64,000 bases of DNA, taken from Nocardioides zeae (GTDB lineage Bacteria > Actinomycetota > Actinomycetes > Propionibacteriales > Nocardioidaceae). Of this stretch, positions 10,372-19,237 are shown one piece after another. Positions within the stretch are counted from its first letter, which is position 1. Every line of letters starts with the position of its first letter. A program made the position numbers and the translations under genes. Where the stretch lies: the NCBI RefSeq assembly GCF_010686755.1, contig NZ_JAAGXA010000006.1, positions 208,133 to 272,132 on the forward strand. The letters run 5' to 3'. The notes under the pieces are model-generated. The model made no database searches. It was given only the letters and a program-made list of their open reading frames with translations, and was not told the origin of the DNA.

Positions 10372-11522
10372 GGGGCCCACGGTAGCCATGCGTGGACGAC
10401 GAACGCATCTCCGTCGCGGCCGTGGGTGAGGTGCCCGCCGGCGAGGTCGACGCGCTCCGTCAGGCCCACGAGGCCGAGACCGGAGCCGGGCACGCCGGGG
10501 GCGCTGAAGCCGTAGGGGTTGCGCAGCCGCACCTCGACGCCGTCCCCGGGCGTCCCGCGGAGGCAGATGGACAGCAGCGCGCCGGGCGCGTGCTTCTGCG
10601 CGTTGGTGATGCCCTCCTGCACGACGCGGTAGAGCGCCCGGCCGACCGGGGTGGGCGGCGCCTCCTCGAGCTCGTCCTCGAAGGCGATCCGTGCGCCCGC
10701 CTCGACCGCCTCCGCCACGAGCGCCGCGATGTCCTCGTAGGTCGGCTGCGGGCGGTGGGTGACCTCGCCGGTGGCGGGGTCGCGCAGCACGCCGAGGACA
10801 CCGCGGAGGTCGTCGAGCGCCTCGTTGGCCCGCACCTGCACCTCGGCGATGCCCTCGCGCAGCGCGTCGGCGTCGAGGTCGGTGCGGTAGGACAGCGCCC
10901 CCGCGTGCATGGAGACCTGGCTGATCCGGTGGGCCAGCACGTCGTGCATCTCGCGGGCGATCCGCGAGCGCTCGTCGACCCGGGCCTTGGCGAGCCGCAG
11001 GTCCTGCTCCGCCTCCGCCCGCTCGGCGCGCTGGCGCAGCGTCCAGAGGAGCTCGCGCCGCGATCCGATGTACATGCCCCACGCCGCGATGGCCCCGGCC
11101 GCCGCCACGTTGGCGGTGAAGTTGATCCACATCGGGTTGGAGCCGGTCGACGGCGCGACCCGGAAGTAGACCTCGGCCCCGGCGACGCTGAGGACGCTGC
11201 CGACGGCGATCTCCCAATAGACGCGTCGCGTGGCCAGCGAGACCAGCGCGAGCACGGACGGGCCGGCGGCGAACGACGAGACGCAGGCCAGCGCGATGGT
11301 GACGACGACGACGAGCATCGGCCGCCGCCGCCGGAAGTGGACCGCCACGAACCCGACGAGCCCCAGGAGCAGGTCGCCGGCGATCCACCAGGCGTGGCCG
11401 CGCTGCACCAGCAGCGGGTACGACTCGACCGCGACCAGACCGCTGAAGACCAGCATGAGCAGCACGCGCCAGGTGCGGCCCCACGCGCTGACGCGCGGCT
11501 GGTACTCGGCGGGGTCCGTCAC
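10368..11522 (-). CDS. Sensor histidine kinase, DesK/HisKA_3 type
   Basis: This 384-residue kinase has four or five N-terminal transmembrane helices (about residues 12-145) and no evident extracellular domain, so it probably senses a membrane-embedded signal. The HisKA_3 dimerisation helix carries the phospho-His in REMHDVLAHRISQ (near 190), and an HATPase domain follows with GSGLGLVGLTERV as its G box. The GTG start stands 6 bases after TACGCT (11529-11534), consistent with a leaderless transcript. It is transcribed away from the ABC transporter genes. Confidence 0.92.
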   Translation of the reverse strand: MTDPAEYQPRVSAWGRTWRVLLMLVFSGLVAVESYPLLVQRGHAWWIAGDLLLGLVGFVAVHFRRRRPMLVVVVTIALACVSSFAAGPSVLALVSLATRRVYWEIAVGSVLSVAGAEVYFRVAPSTGSNPMWINFTANVAAAGAIAAWGMYIGSRRELLWTLRQRAERAEAEQDLRLAKARVDERSRIAREMHDVLAHRISQVSMHAGALSYRTDLDADALREGIAEVQVRANEALDDLRGVLGVLRDPATGEVTHRPQPTYEDIAALVAEAVEAGARIAFEDELEEAPPTPVGRALYRVVQEGITNAQKHAPGALLSICLRGTPGDGVEVRLRNPYGFSAPGVPGSGLGLVGLTERVDLAGGHLTHGRDGDAFVVHAWLPWAP

Positions 11523-11651
11523 CCGGTCAGCGTAGGGCGACCCGGGTCGCGCGGCAGCGGACCGGGGGCGCGGGCGCCACCTACTTTCGTCGTACGCGGT
11601 CAGGCCCAGCGGACGATGTGCCACCGGGCGGCGGCAGGCAGCATCGTCTGC

Positions 11652-12587
11652 ATGATCACTGTCCAAGGACTCACGAAGAGGTACGGCGGGTTCACCGCCG
11701 TCGACGACGTCAGCTTCGTGGCGCGGGCCGGCCAGGTGACGGGCTTCCTCGGCCCGAACGGCGCCGGCAAGACGACGACGATGCGGATCCTCGCCGGCCT
11801 GACCCACCAGGACGCCGGTGTCGCCACCGTCGGGGGTCACCGCCTGCAGGACATCCCCAACCCCGGCCGGCACGTCGGCATCCTGCTCGACGCGTCCGCG
11901 CAGCACGCGGGCCGCACGGGCCGCGAGGTGCTGACGCTGGCCGCGAAGACCATGGGCCTGCCCGGCTCGCGCGTCGACGAGATGCTCGAGCTGGTCAGCC
12001 TCAGCGACGACGAGGCGAAGCGCCGGGTGCGCAACTACTCGCTGGGCATGCGGCAGCGCCTCGGCATCGCGCACGCCCTCATGGGCGACCCCCAGGTGCT
12101 GATCCTCGACGAGCCGGCCAACGGTCTCGACCCGGCCGGCATCCGGTGGATGCGCGGCCTGCTCCGCGGGTACGCCGAGCGTGGCGGCGCCGTCCTGCTC
12201 TCCAGCCACCTGCTGCACGAGGTCGAGCAGATCGCCGACGAGATGCTGGTCATCGGCCGCGGCAAGATCGTGGCCGCCGGCACGAAGTCGGAGCTGCTCG
12301 CGTCGGCCGGCACCTTCGTCAAGGCCGTCGACACCGCGGCGCTGGCGTCCGCCGCCCAGGCCAAGGGCCTCGCGGTGACGCCGTCCGGCGAGGGCTTCAT
12401 CGTCGACGCCGAGCCGCAGGCCATCGGCGAGCTCGCGCTCGCCGCGCAGGCCGTGCTCCTCGAGCTGCGGGCGGCCGACGCCTCCGGCCTCGAGGACCTG
12501 TTCCTCCAGCTGACCGCCGACACCCAGCGCGAGGCGGCCGCCGCCTTCCCGCCCGGATCGCCCTACCACCAAGGAGCCTCGGCATGA
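11652..12587 (+). CDS. ABC transporter ATP-binding protein
   Basis: This 311-residue ATPase resembles the BcrA/DrrA-type exporters. It has Walker A GPNGAGKTT (near residue 35), the signature NYSLGMRQRLG, Walker B VLILDEP and the switch His in LLSSHLLHE, plus a C-terminal extension of about 90 residues typical of this group. The permease start overlaps its stop as ATGA. The pair is divergent from the two-component system, an arrangement common for lantibiotic, drug or envelope-stress exporters. The substrate cannot be told from sequence. Confidence 0.93.
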   Translation: MITVQGLTKRYGGFTAVDDVSFVARAGQVTGFLGPNGAGKTTTMRILAGLTHQDAGVATVGGHRLQDIPNPGRHVGILLDASAQHAGRTGREVLTLAAKTMGLPGSRVDEMLELVSLSDDEAKRRVRNYSLGMRQRLGIAHALMGDPQVLILDEPANGLDPAGIRWMRGLLRGYAERGGAVLLSSHLLHEVEQIADEMLVIGRGKIVAAGTKSELLASAGTFVKAVDTAALASAAQAKGLAVTPSGEGFIVDAEPQAIGELALAAQAVLLELRAADASGLEDLFLQLTADTQREAAAAFPPGSPYHQGASA

Positions 12588-13417
12588 GCGCCACCGCCCC
12601 CGCCCCCCACCTCGGCACGGGCACCTTCGACATCTCCGGCACCGCCCCGATCCCGCTGACGCGCCTCGTCGGCGTCGAGGTGCGCAAGCTCGTCGACACC
12701 CGGTCGGGCCGCTGGCTGCTCATCGTGCAGGCTGCGCTCATCGCGATCGGCTCGCTGGTGCTCGCGGTCGTCATCGCACGCAACGACGGCACGGCGGCGC
12801 TGTTCGACTTCACGTCGATCGCCGGAGGCGTGACCCAGCTCCTCCTGCCGGTGATGGCCATCATGGCGGTCACCACCGAGTGGTCGCAGCGCACCAACAT
12901 GGCCACGTTCACGCTGGAGCCGCGCCGCGGCCGGGTCGTGCTGGCGAAGGCACTGGCCGCTGTCCTCGTCGGCCTGGCTGCGCTGGTCGTGGCGGTCGGG
13001 ATCGGCGCCCTCATGACGGGCGTGTCCGGCCTGCTCGGCGCCGAGACCACCTGGGACCCGCGCCCGGAGCTGCTGCTGGGCTTCGCCCTGCTGCAGGTGA
13101 TGAGCCTGCTCATCGGCTTCGCGTTCGGCACCCTGCTGCTCAACACCCCGGCCGCGATCGTGCTCTACATCGCGTTCTACACGATCATCCCGGGCATCAT
13201 CGCCGCGGCTGCGTCGCTGATGTCGTGGTTCGACGACATCCGGCCCTGGATCGACTTCAACATGGCGATCATGCCGCTGTCCGACTTCGGCCAGCCCGAC
13301 AGCGAGCTGGGCTTCGGTGCCATCGAGTGGCCGGAGTTCACCACCTCGGTCGCCCTCTGGTTCGGGCTCCCGCTCGTGCTCGGCGTCCTCCGCATGCTGC
13401 GCGCCGAGATCAAGTGA
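12584..13417 (+). CDS. ABC-2-type transporter permease
   Basis: This 277-residue membrane protein has about six hydrophobic segments, with the long cytoplasmic N-terminus and the MAVTTEWSQRTNMATFTLEPRRGRVVLAKALA loop typical of ABC-2 permeases paired with BcrA-like ATPases. AAGGAG (12571-12576) lies 7 bases before the ATG, inside the end of the ATPase gene, so the two are translationally coupled. It forms the membrane half of the exporter. Confidence 0.92.
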   Translation: MSATAPAPHLGTGTFDISGTAPIPLTRLVGVEVRKLVDTRSGRWLLIVQAALIAIGSLVLAVVIARNDGTAALFDFTSIAGGVTQLLLPVMAIMAVTTEWSQRTNMATFTLEPRRGRVVLAKALAAVLVGLAALVVAVGIGALMTGVSGLLGAETTWDPRPELLLGFALLQVMSLLIGFAFGTLLLNTPAAIVLYIAFYTIIPGIIAAAASLMSWFDDIRPWIDFNMAIMPLSDFGQPDSELGFGAIEWPEFTTSVALWFGLPLVLGVLRMLRAEIK

Positions 13418-13551
13418 GCCCGGCCGCTCCGGCGGCCCCCTGACCCCGGTCGGGGCTCGGCGACATCTGAGGGGAGTGTTCACCGAGCCCTGACCGGCCT
13501 GTCACCCCCGTGGCGGCGCAGTGTTCCCGCTGCGCCGCCACGCTGCGTCTC

Positions 13552-14487
13552 GTGACCGCGCAGCGCACCACCGCACGCAGGTACCTCCGCTTCGCCGCCC
13601 TCGGCGACTCGACCACCGTCGGCGTCGGTGACCCGATGCCCGGGACGCCGCTCGGGCTGGGGGCGGGCGCGACCGGCCAGGACGGCACGTGGCGCGGTTG
13701 GGCGACGTTGCTCGCGCGGGCGCTCGACGCGTCGTACGACGTCTCCTTCTGCAACCTCGCCGTCTCCGGGGCGACGGCGCGCGACGTGGTGGAGCACCAG
13801 CTCACCGACGCCGTCGACCACCACCCCGACCTGGTCTCGCTGGTCGTCGGCCTCAACGACACGATGCGCTCCACGTGGAGCCCCGCGCAGCTGCGCGCGG
13901 ACCTCCTCCACGCCGCCGACCGGCTGACCGCGGGCGGGGCGCTCCTCATGACGGCGCGGTTCCACGACCACGGCGCGGTGCTGGGCCTGCCGGCGTTCCT
14001 GCGGCGGCCGATGCAGCGCCGCATCGAGGTGGTCAACGCGGTGTACGACGAGGTGCACGCGGCGTACGGCGGGGTGCGGGTCGACCTCGCCACCTGCGCG
14101 GCCGTGCGGGACCGGGCCTCGTGGTCGGTCGACCGGATGCACCCCTCCGAGCGCGGTCACCGTGCCCTGGCGCGGTGCTTCGCCGAGGAGCTGACGGCGG
14201 CCGGGCTCAGCGTGGAGCCGCCGCGCGCCGAGCCCGACACGGACCGCGTCGTCACCTGGCGGGAGGACCTCGGGTGGGTCGTCACCGAGGCCGTGCCGTG
14301 GATGGGGCGCCGGGTGCGCGACCTCGGGCCCTGGGCGGCCCGTGCCGCGTGGGACCGGGTGCCCGTGCCGGCCGGCGTCCGGGGGCGGACGCCGGGCCGC
14401 TCAGCCGCGGGCGGTGAGGACGATCGGGTCGCCGTGGGTGATGGCGATCGTGTGCTCGCTGTGCGCCCCGCGCGAGCCGTCGGCTGA
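13552..14487 (+). CDS. SGNH/GDSL-family hydrolase
   Basis: This protein of about 311 residues carries block I ALGDSTTVGVGD with the nucleophile Ser, a block III-like GLNDT, and block V DRMHPSERGH with the catalytic Asp and His. No signal peptide is clear, so a cytoplasmic esterase is likely. The GTG at 13552 is preferred (TAQRTTARRYLRF leads straight into the fold); another GTG at 13510 would add 14 residues. After PWMGRRVRDLG, where homologues usually stop, the frame continues and overlaps map by 87 bases on the opposite strand. Confidence 0.82.
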   Translation: MTAQRTTARRYLRFAALGDSTTVGVGDPMPGTPLGLGAGATGQDGTWRGWATLLARALDASYDVSFCNLAVSGATARDVVEHQLTDAVDHHPDLVSLVVGLNDTMRSTWSPAQLRADLLHAADRLTAGGALLMTARFHDHGAVLGLPAFLRRPMQRRIEVVNAVYDEVHAAYGGVRVDLATCAAVRDRASWSVDRMHPSERGHRALARCFAEELTAAGLSVEPPRAEPDTDRVVTWREDLGWVVTEAVPWMGRRVRDLGPWAARAAWDRVPVPAGVRGRTPGRSAAGGEDDRVAVGDGDRVLAVRPARAVG

Positions 14488-15168
14488 CAGGATCGTCCAG
14501 CCGTCGTCGGCCATCGCGATCTCGTCGGTGGTGGCGAGCAGCCACGGCTCGATGGCGATGACGAGGCCTGGCTTCAGCTTGAACCCGCGGCCGGCGCGGC
14601 CGTCGTTGGGCACGTGGGGCTCGCCGTGCATGGTGCGACCGACACCGTGACCGCCGAACTGGGTGTTCACGGAGTAACCGTTCGCCCGGGCGATGGTGCC
14701 GATGGCCTCGCCGATGTCGCCGAGGCGGTTGCCGGAGCGCGCGACCTCGATGGCCGCGGCGAGGGCCTCCTCCGTGGTGCGGATGAGGCGGAGGTCCTCC
14801 TCCCGCGGCGTACCGACGACGACGCTGACCGCGGAGTCGCAGACCCAGCCGTCGACGCTCACGGCGAAGTCGAGGCTGAGGAGGTCGCCGTCGGCCAGCG
14901 TGTAGTCGTGGGGGAGGCCGTGGAGCACCGCGTCGTTGACGGACGTGCAGAGCACCTTGCCGAAGGGGCCCCGGCCGAACGAGGGGGCGTAGTCGATGTA
15001 GCAGGACTCCGCACCGCGCTCCTTGATCATCTCGTGCGCGAGCGCGTCGAGCTCGAGGAGGTTCATGCCCACGTCGGCGGTCTCCGCCAGCCGGGTGAGC
15101 ACGCTGGCGACGAACTCGCCGGCCGGGCGCATCTCGTCGATCTGGCGGGGTGAGAGCAGCTCGATCAT
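14401..15168 (-). CDS. map: Type I methionine aminopeptidase
   Basis: This 255-residue enzyme removes N-terminal Met from nascent proteins. Metal ligands of the pita-bread fold are visible: the first Asp in [17 protein letters not shown], the His in [11 protein letters not shown] and the Glu residues in IEPWLL and AHSEHT. There is no N-terminal zinc-finger extension. The start is supported by a strong AGGAGG 6 bases upstream. It follows a small membrane-protein gene with an ATGA overlap. Confidence 0.96.
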   Translation of the reverse strand: MIELLSPRQIDEMRPAGEFVASVLTRLAETADVGMNLLELDALAHEMIKERGAESCYIDYAPSFGRGPFGKVLCTSVNDAVLHGLPHDYTLADGDLLSLDFAVSVDGWVCDSAVSVVVGTPREEDLRLIRTTEEALAAAIEVARSGNRLGDIGEAIGTIARANGYSVNTQFGGHGVGRTMHGEPHVPNDGRAGRGFKLKPGLVIAIEPWLLATTDEIAMADDGWTILSADGSRGAHSEHTIAITHGDPIVLTARG

Positions 15169-15632
15169 CGGTCGCCTCCTCGGGCGGACCCGCCGGAGCG
15201 GGCGGTGCTGGTGCGGCTGGTGGGGAGCCCGGCCGCGCGGGCCTGCGCGAGCAGGCCGACGACGGCGAGCAGGAGCCCGGCGAGGCCGAGCGTGCCGAGC
15301 GCGACGTGGCTGTAGACCCCGTCGGCCTCCGCGGTCGAGGCGGCGACGGTGGTGAAGCCGCCGATCATCGCGGCGAGCAGGGCGGCGTGCATCCGGAGCG
15401 TGCGCGTCGGTGCAGCGCCCCAGAACGAGTACGTGATGCCCGCGGTGAGGGCGGCGCCGCCGATGGCCAGCACGACCCCGACGGAGCGGTTGTCGTCGAG
15501 CGAGCCCGCGGCGTCGGCCGCGAGCACGGCGGCCACGAGCCCGGCGCCGACGAGCGCCGCGACGACCTGGCCCCGGGAGGGCGCGGGCTCGACGGGTCCG
15601 CGGCGCGACGAGGCGGACGTGCTGCTGGGCAT
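15165..15632 (-). CDS. Small four-helix membrane protein of unknown function
   Basis: This 155-residue protein has a polar N-terminus of about 20 residues, four hydrophobic segments (about residues 24-42, 52-70, 80-98 and 108-128) and a basic Ser/Arg-rich tail. I do not recognise a characterised family. Its ATG stands 7 bases after TACCCT (15640-15645), and its stop overlaps the map start, so the two are probably one transcript. Confidence 0.75.
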   Translation of the reverse strand: MPSSTSASSRRGPVEPAPSRGQVVAALVGAGLVAAVLAADAAGSLDDNRSVGVVLAIGGAALTAGITYSFWGAAPTRTLRMHAALLAAMIGGFTTVAASTAEADGVYSHVALGTLGLAGLLLAVVGLLAQARAAGLPTSRTSTARSGGSARGGDR

Positions 15633-15639
15633 GGGGGCC

Positions 15640-15645
15640 AGGGTA
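15640..15645 (-). promoter_or_regulatory. -10 box of the membrane-protein/map transcript
   Basis: TACCCT on the minus strand, 7 bases before the ATG at 15632, back to back with the rph promoter. Confidence 0.5.
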
Positions 15646-15706
15646 TCGGTCGGCCGCTCGTCCACAGGCCGCGGCCGTCGGCACCGGGCGACCGCCGCGG
15701 ATGGCC

Positions 15707-15712
15707 TAACCT
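15707..15712 (+). promoter_or_regulatory. -10 box of a leaderless rph transcript
   Basis: TAACCT lies 7 bases before the ATG at 15720. Confidence 0.5.
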
Positions 15713-15719
15713 CACGGGC

Positions 15720-16484
15720 ATGACCGCCACCCCCGCCACGCCCCCGGCCGAGCCACGTCCCGACGGGCGCGCCGACGACGAGCTGCGCCCCGTGAGGATC
15801 ACGCGCGGCTGGCTCGACCACGCTGCCGGCTCGGTCCTCGTCGAGTTCGGCAGCACCAAGGTGCTGTGCGTCGCCTCGGCCTCCGAGGGCGTGCCGCGCT
15901 GGCGCAAGGGCTCGGGCCTGGGCTGGGTGACGGCGGAGTACGCGATGCTCCCCGGCTCCACCCACACCCGCAGCGACCGCGAGTCGGTCAAGGGCCGCAT
16001 CGGTGGGCGCACCCACGAGATCTCCCGCCTCATCGGGCGCTCGCTGCGCTCGGTGGTGGACTACCAGGCGCTCGGCGAGAACACGATCCAGCTCGACTGC
16101 GACGTGCTGCAGGCCGACGGTGGCACGCGCACGGCGTCGATCACCGGGGCCTACGTGGCGCTCGCCGACGCGATCACCCACCTCCGCTCCACCGGTGCGC
16201 TCAAGGGCGAGCCGCTGACCGGCTCGGTCGCCGCCGTCTCGGTCGGCATCGTGGGGGGCCGCCCGCGGCTCGACCTGCCGTACGTCGAGGACGTCGCCGC
16301 CGAGACCGACATGAACGTCGTCATGACGGGCGACGGGCGCTTCGTCGAGGTGCAGGGCACCGCGGAGGGCGTGCCGTTCGACCGGGCCGAGCTGGACGCG
16401 CTGCTCGACCTGGCCGCCGGCGGCTGCGCCGACCTGACCCGCCTGCAGCAGGAGGCCCTCGCGCAGGAGGTCACCCGTGGCTGA
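15720..16484 (+). CDS. rph: Ribonuclease PH
   Basis: This 254-residue phosphorolytic exoribonuclease trims tRNA 3' ends. Typical segments are visible: [56 protein letters not shown] (phosphate and RNA contacts) and [20 protein letters not shown]. About 25 extra residues precede the fold. The rdgB gene overlaps its end by 8 bases, as in M. tuberculosis Rv1340-Rv1341. Confidence 0.96.
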   Translation: MTATPATPPAEPRPDGRADDELRPVRITRGWLDHAAGSVLVEFGSTKVLCVASASEGVPRWRKGSGLGWVTAEYAMLPGSTHTRSDRESVKGRIGGRTHEISRLIGRSLRSVVDYQALGENTIQLDCDVLQADGGTRTASITGAYVALADAITHLRSTGALKGEPLTGSVAAVSVGIVGGRPRLDLPYVEDVAAETDMNVVMTGDGRFVEVQGTAEGVPFDRAELDALLDLAAGGCADLTRLQQEALAQEVTRG

Positions 16485-17079
16485 GGTGTTCCTGGCGTCG
16501 CGCAACCGCAAGAAGGTCGAGGAGATGGAGCGCATCCTGGCCGCGCACCTGCCTGGCGTGCGGGTGCTCGGGCTCGACGACGTGGCGGCCTACGACGAGC
16601 CGGTGGAGGACGAGCCCACCTTCGAGGGCAACGCGCTGCTCAAGGCCCGCGCGGGCCTCGCGGCCACCGGGCTGCCGAGCGTCGCCGACGACTCGGGCAT
16701 CTGCGTCGACGCGCTCAACGGCATGCCCGGCGTGCTCTCGGCCCGCTGGGCGGGCCCGCCGAAGAGCGACGCCCGCAACAACGAGCTGCTGCTCGCGCAG
16801 CTCGCCGACGTTCCCGACGAGCGCCGCACCGCACACTTCCGCTGCGCCGTCGCCTTCGTCCACCCGGGCGGCGAGGTCGTCGTCGAGGGGCGCATGCCCG
16901 GGCGCGTGATCCGCGAGGTCCGGGGCGAGGGCGGGTTCGGCTACGACGTGCTGTTCGTCGCCGACGACCGCCCCGGCCTCACCACGGCCGAGCTGTCCCG
17001 CGAGGAGAAGGACGCCATCTCCCACCGCGGCAAGGCGATGCGCGAGCTGGGCCCCGTCGTCGCGGCGACGCTCGCGTGA
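16477..17079 (+). CDS. rdgB: XTP/dITP pyrophosphatase (RdgB/HAM1)
   Basis: This 200-residue nucleotide-pool sanitiser hydrolyses non-canonical purine triphosphates such as XTP and dITP. It has the N-terminal [10 protein letters not shown] substrate loop, [11 protein letters not shown], the catalytic-region [23 protein letters not shown] and the C-terminal SHRGKAM. The GTG lies inside the end of rph, and the acyltransferase gene then overlaps its stop as GTGA, so the three are co-translated. Confidence 0.96.
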   Translation: MAEVFLASRNRKKVEEMERILAAHLPGVRVLGLDDVAAYDEPVEDEPTFEGNALLKARAGLAATGLPSVADDSGICVDALNGMPGVLSARWAGPPKSDARNNELLLAQLADVPDERRTAHFRCAVAFVHPGGEVVVEGRMPGRVIREVRGEGGFGYDVLFVADDRPGLTTAELSREEKDAISHRGKAMRELGPVVAATLA

Positions 17080-17651
17080 GCGCCGGCACGCGGTTCCGCC
17101 GCCGCCTCGCGCGCCTCGTGCTGCGGGCGGTCCGGTGGCGCACGGTGGGCGAGGTGCCGCGGCGCGGCATCCTCGTCGGGGCTCCGCACACCTCGAACTG
17201 GGACTGGGTGCTCACGCTCCTGCTGGCGTGGGACTCCGGCGTCCGCATCCGGCTGCTCGTCAAGCACTCGCTGTTCCGCGGCCCGCTCGGGCCGCTGCTG
17301 CGGGCGACGGGGGCCGTCGAGCTCGACCGGGCGAACCCCGGCGCCACCATCCGCGAGCTGCTGGCCGAGGCGGAGACCGACGAGTCCTTCCTGCTCGGGA
17401 TCGCCGCCGAGGGCACGCGCGGCCGGGGCGAGTACTGGAAGTCGGGTTTCCACCGCATCTCGCGACAGACGGGCATCCCGATCACGTTGGCGTTCCTCGA
17501 CGCCCCGAGCCGCACCGTGGGCTGGGGACCGACCTTCCCGGCGACCGAGGACGTGCGCGCCGATATGGACCGGGTCCGCGCGTTCTACGCCGACAAGCGG
17601 GGCTTCAAGCCCGAGCTCGCGACGCCGCCGCGGCTGCGCGAGGAGGGGTAG
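17076..17651 (+). CDS. 1-acyl-glycerol-3-phosphate acyltransferase-like protein
   Basis: This 191-residue protein has a PlsC-like fold. The acyltransferase box reads PHTSNWDW (HxxxxD spacing) and the second motif reads AAEGTRGRGEYWKSGF. It lacks a strong membrane anchor beyond the N-terminal Arg-rich helix. Homologues are described as small lysophospholipid acyltransferases, but the true acceptor is not evident. It is the last gene of the rph-rdgB run. Confidence 0.85.
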   Translation: MSAGTRFRRRLARLVLRAVRWRTVGEVPRRGILVGAPHTSNWDWVLTLLLAWDSGVRIRLLVKHSLFRGPLGPLLRATGAVELDRANPGATIRELLAEAETDESFLLGIAAEGTRGRGEYWKSGFHRISRQTGIPITLAFLDAPSRTVGWGPTFPATEDVRADMDRVRAFYADKRGFKPELATPPRLREEG

Positions 17652-17766
17652 GGCCGGTCTGCCCCGTCGGCGCCAGCGCGGGGGCCTGGAACTGTGCGGC
17701 TGGTGCGGGTCGAGGGGCCTGGAGCGCGACGTACCGTCCCATTTCCGGCCCCGCGGGTTCCGCGCC

Positions 17767-17820
17767 GCGCCGTACGGCCCAGCTCGGCGCGCCTGCCGCG
17801 CCGTACGACCCATCTCGATG
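17767..17820. repeat. 54-base interspersed repeat, copy 1
   Basis: This element aligns without gaps to 41635-41688 at 44 of 54 positions. The core CGCGCCTGCCGCGCC is identical, and each copy has two GCGCC(A/G)TACG(A/G)CC units. Copy 1 lies between convergent transcripts, next to tRNA-Leu. Confidence 0.75.
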
Positions 17821-17822
17821 GG

Positions 17823-17903
17823 TGCCGGAGGCGGGACTCGAACCCGCACGCCCTGGGGCACAGGTACCTAAAACCTGCGTGTCTGCCGTTCCACCACTCC
17901 GGC
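17823..17903 (-). tRNA. tRNA-Leu(TAG)
   Basis: A class II tRNA. The 5' strand GCCGGAG pairs with CTCCGGC, the anticodon stem CAGGT/ACCTG encloses loop TTTAGGT giving anticodon TAG, and a long variable arm (TGCCCCAGGGCGT) and T loop GTTCGAGTC follow. CCA is not encoded. Confidence 0.95.
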
Positions 17904-17916
17904 GCGGCGCCGCGCC

Positions 17917-18405
17917 TCAGTCGAGACCGAGGTCGCGGCGCAGCTTGGCGACGTGGCCCGTGGCGCGCACGTTGTACGCCGCGTGCGCGACCTTGCCCTC
18001 CTCGTCGACCACGACGGTCGAGCGGATGACGCCCTGGACGATCTTGCCGTAGTTCTTCTTCTCCCCGAACGCGCCCCAGGCGCTGAGCGTCTCCTTCGAC
18101 GGGTCGGCGAGCAGCGGGAAGGTGATGCCGTCGCGCTCGCGGAACTTCGCGAGCTTCTCGGGCTGGTCGGGGGAGATGCCGAGCACCTCGTAGCCCTGGG
18201 CCTGCAGCGCGTCGAGCGAGTCGCGGAAGTCGCAGGCCTGCGTGGTGCAGCCCGGGGTCATGGCAGCCGGGTAGAAGTACACGATCACCTTGCGCCCGCG
18301 GAGGCCGGACAGCGTCACCTCGTCGCCGGAGTCGGAGGTGAGGGTGAAGTCGGGGGCGACGTCGCCGGGGGCGAGCCGCTGTGCGGGGGCCGGGGACTGG
18401 CTCAT
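17917..18405 (-). CDS. bcp: Thioredoxin-dependent thiol peroxidase (BCP/PrxQ)
   Basis: This 162-residue peroxiredoxin reduces hydroperoxides in the cytoplasm. The peroxidatic Cys53 and resolving Cys58 are in TPGCTTQACDF, the CxxxxC spacing of the intramolecular-disulfide PrxQ type. GDVAPDFTL and KVIVYFYPAAM are typical fold segments. It stands alone on the minus strand, sharing its upstream region with the divergent metal-transport operon. Confidence 0.95.
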   Translation of the reverse strand: MSQSPAPAQRLAPGDVAPDFTLTSDSGDEVTLSGLRGRKVIVYFYPAAMTPGCTTQACDFRDSLDALQAQGYEVLGISPDQPEKLAKFRERDGITFPLLADPSKETLSAWGAFGEKKNYGKIVQGVIRSTVVVDEEGKVAHAAYNVRATGHVAKLRRDLGLD

Positions 18406-18435
18406 CGGGCAGGCACCTCTCTGGTCGGACGGCTA

Positions 18436-18452
18436 TTGCAATGGATCTGCAA
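18436..18452 (+). promoter_or_regulatory. Nur-box-like operator in the Ni/Co transporter promoter
   Basis: TTGCAA-N5-CTGCAA matches tTGCaa-N5-ttGCAA, the box recalled for the nickel-responsive FUR-family repressor Nur, at 11 of 12 specified bases. TTGCAA also sits 16 bases upstream of TACTCT (18458-18463), so it could be the -35 element and the repressor would block polymerase. Confidence 0.6.
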
Positions 18453-18526
18453 CAACGTACTCTTCGTGGGCAGCCCGGCACGGGGGTCCGGACGCACTGG
18501 TTGACCCCAACCTAGAGGAGGCAGGC

Positions 18527-19237
18527 ATGCACGTGCCTGACGGGTTTCTCGACGCACCGACGTCGATCGCGACCGGCGTGGTCGCCGCCGCCGGCATCGG
18601 TCTCGCGCTCCGCGGCGCCCGCCGCGAGCTGGACGACCGCACCGCGCCCATGGTGGGCCTCGTGGCGGCGTTCGTGTTCGCCGCGCAGATGGTGAACTTC
18701 CCGGTGGGTGCCGGCACGAGCGGCCACCTCCTCGGCGGTGCGCTGGCCGCCGTGCTCGTCGGACCGTGGTCGGCCGTGCTGTGCCTGAGCACGGTGCTGC
18801 TCGTCCAGGCGCTGCTCATGGCGGACGGCGGGATCACGGCCCTCGGCACCAACGTCACGCTCATGGGGATCGTCGGCGTGGGGGCGGGCTACCTCGTCTT
18901 CGTCGCGGTCCGCGCGGTCCTGCCGCGGCGCCCGGCGATGGTCGTGCCGGCGGCAGCCGTCGGCGCGTTCGTCAGCGTGCCCGCCGCGGCGGCCGTGTTC
19001 ACCCTGCTCTTCGCCGTCGGCGGCCAGGCCTCCGTCGGCATCGGGGACGTCGCCGTCGCCATGCTGGGCTGGCACACGGTCATCGGCCTCGGGGAGGCCG
19101 CGGTCACCGCGCTCGTCGTCAGCGCCGTCGTCGCGACGCGCCCCGACCTCGTCCACGGCGCCCGTCCGCTCCTCGCGGCCTCGACGCTCGAGATCCGTCG
19201 CCCCGGGGCACCGGCCGGGGCGGAGGTGGCGGGATGA
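18527..19237 (+). CDS. cbiM: Energy-coupling-factor Ni/Co transporter, S component (CbiM/NikM)
   Basis: This 236-residue membrane protein is the substrate-binding unit of an ECF transporter. Its N-terminus, MHVPDGFLD, supplies the conserved His2 whose backbone and side chain bind the metal ion. NFPVGAGTSGHLLGGALAAVLVGPW and the GTNVTLMGI helix are typical of the family. AGAGGAGG precedes the ATG by 6 bases. The Nur-like box favours nickel over cobalt. ATGA overlap links it to the next gene. Confidence 0.93.
   Translation: MHVPDGFLDAPTSIATGVVAAAGIGLALRGARRELDDRTAPMVGLVAAFVFAAQMVNFPVGAGTSGHLLGGALAAVLVGPWSAVLCLSTVLLVQALLMADGGITALGTNVTLMGIVGVGAGYLVFVAVRAVLPRRPAMVVPAAAVGAFVSVPAAAAVFTLLFAVGGQASVGIGDVAVAMLGWHTVIGLGEAAVTALVVSAVVATRPDLVHGARPLLAASTLEIRRPGAPAGAEVAG

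Noticed and set aside
12563..13483. Minus-strand 306-codon frame opposite the ABC-2 permease
   Set aside because: The composition is His/Asp/Arg-rich shadow sequence, while the plus strand has a clear permease with SD and ATGA coupling.
18406..18526. Cobalamin or Ni/Co riboswitch before the cbiM operon
   Set aside because: The leader is only about 55 bases after the likely -10 and shows no conserved cobalamin or NiCo aptamer elements. A Nur-type operator explains it better.
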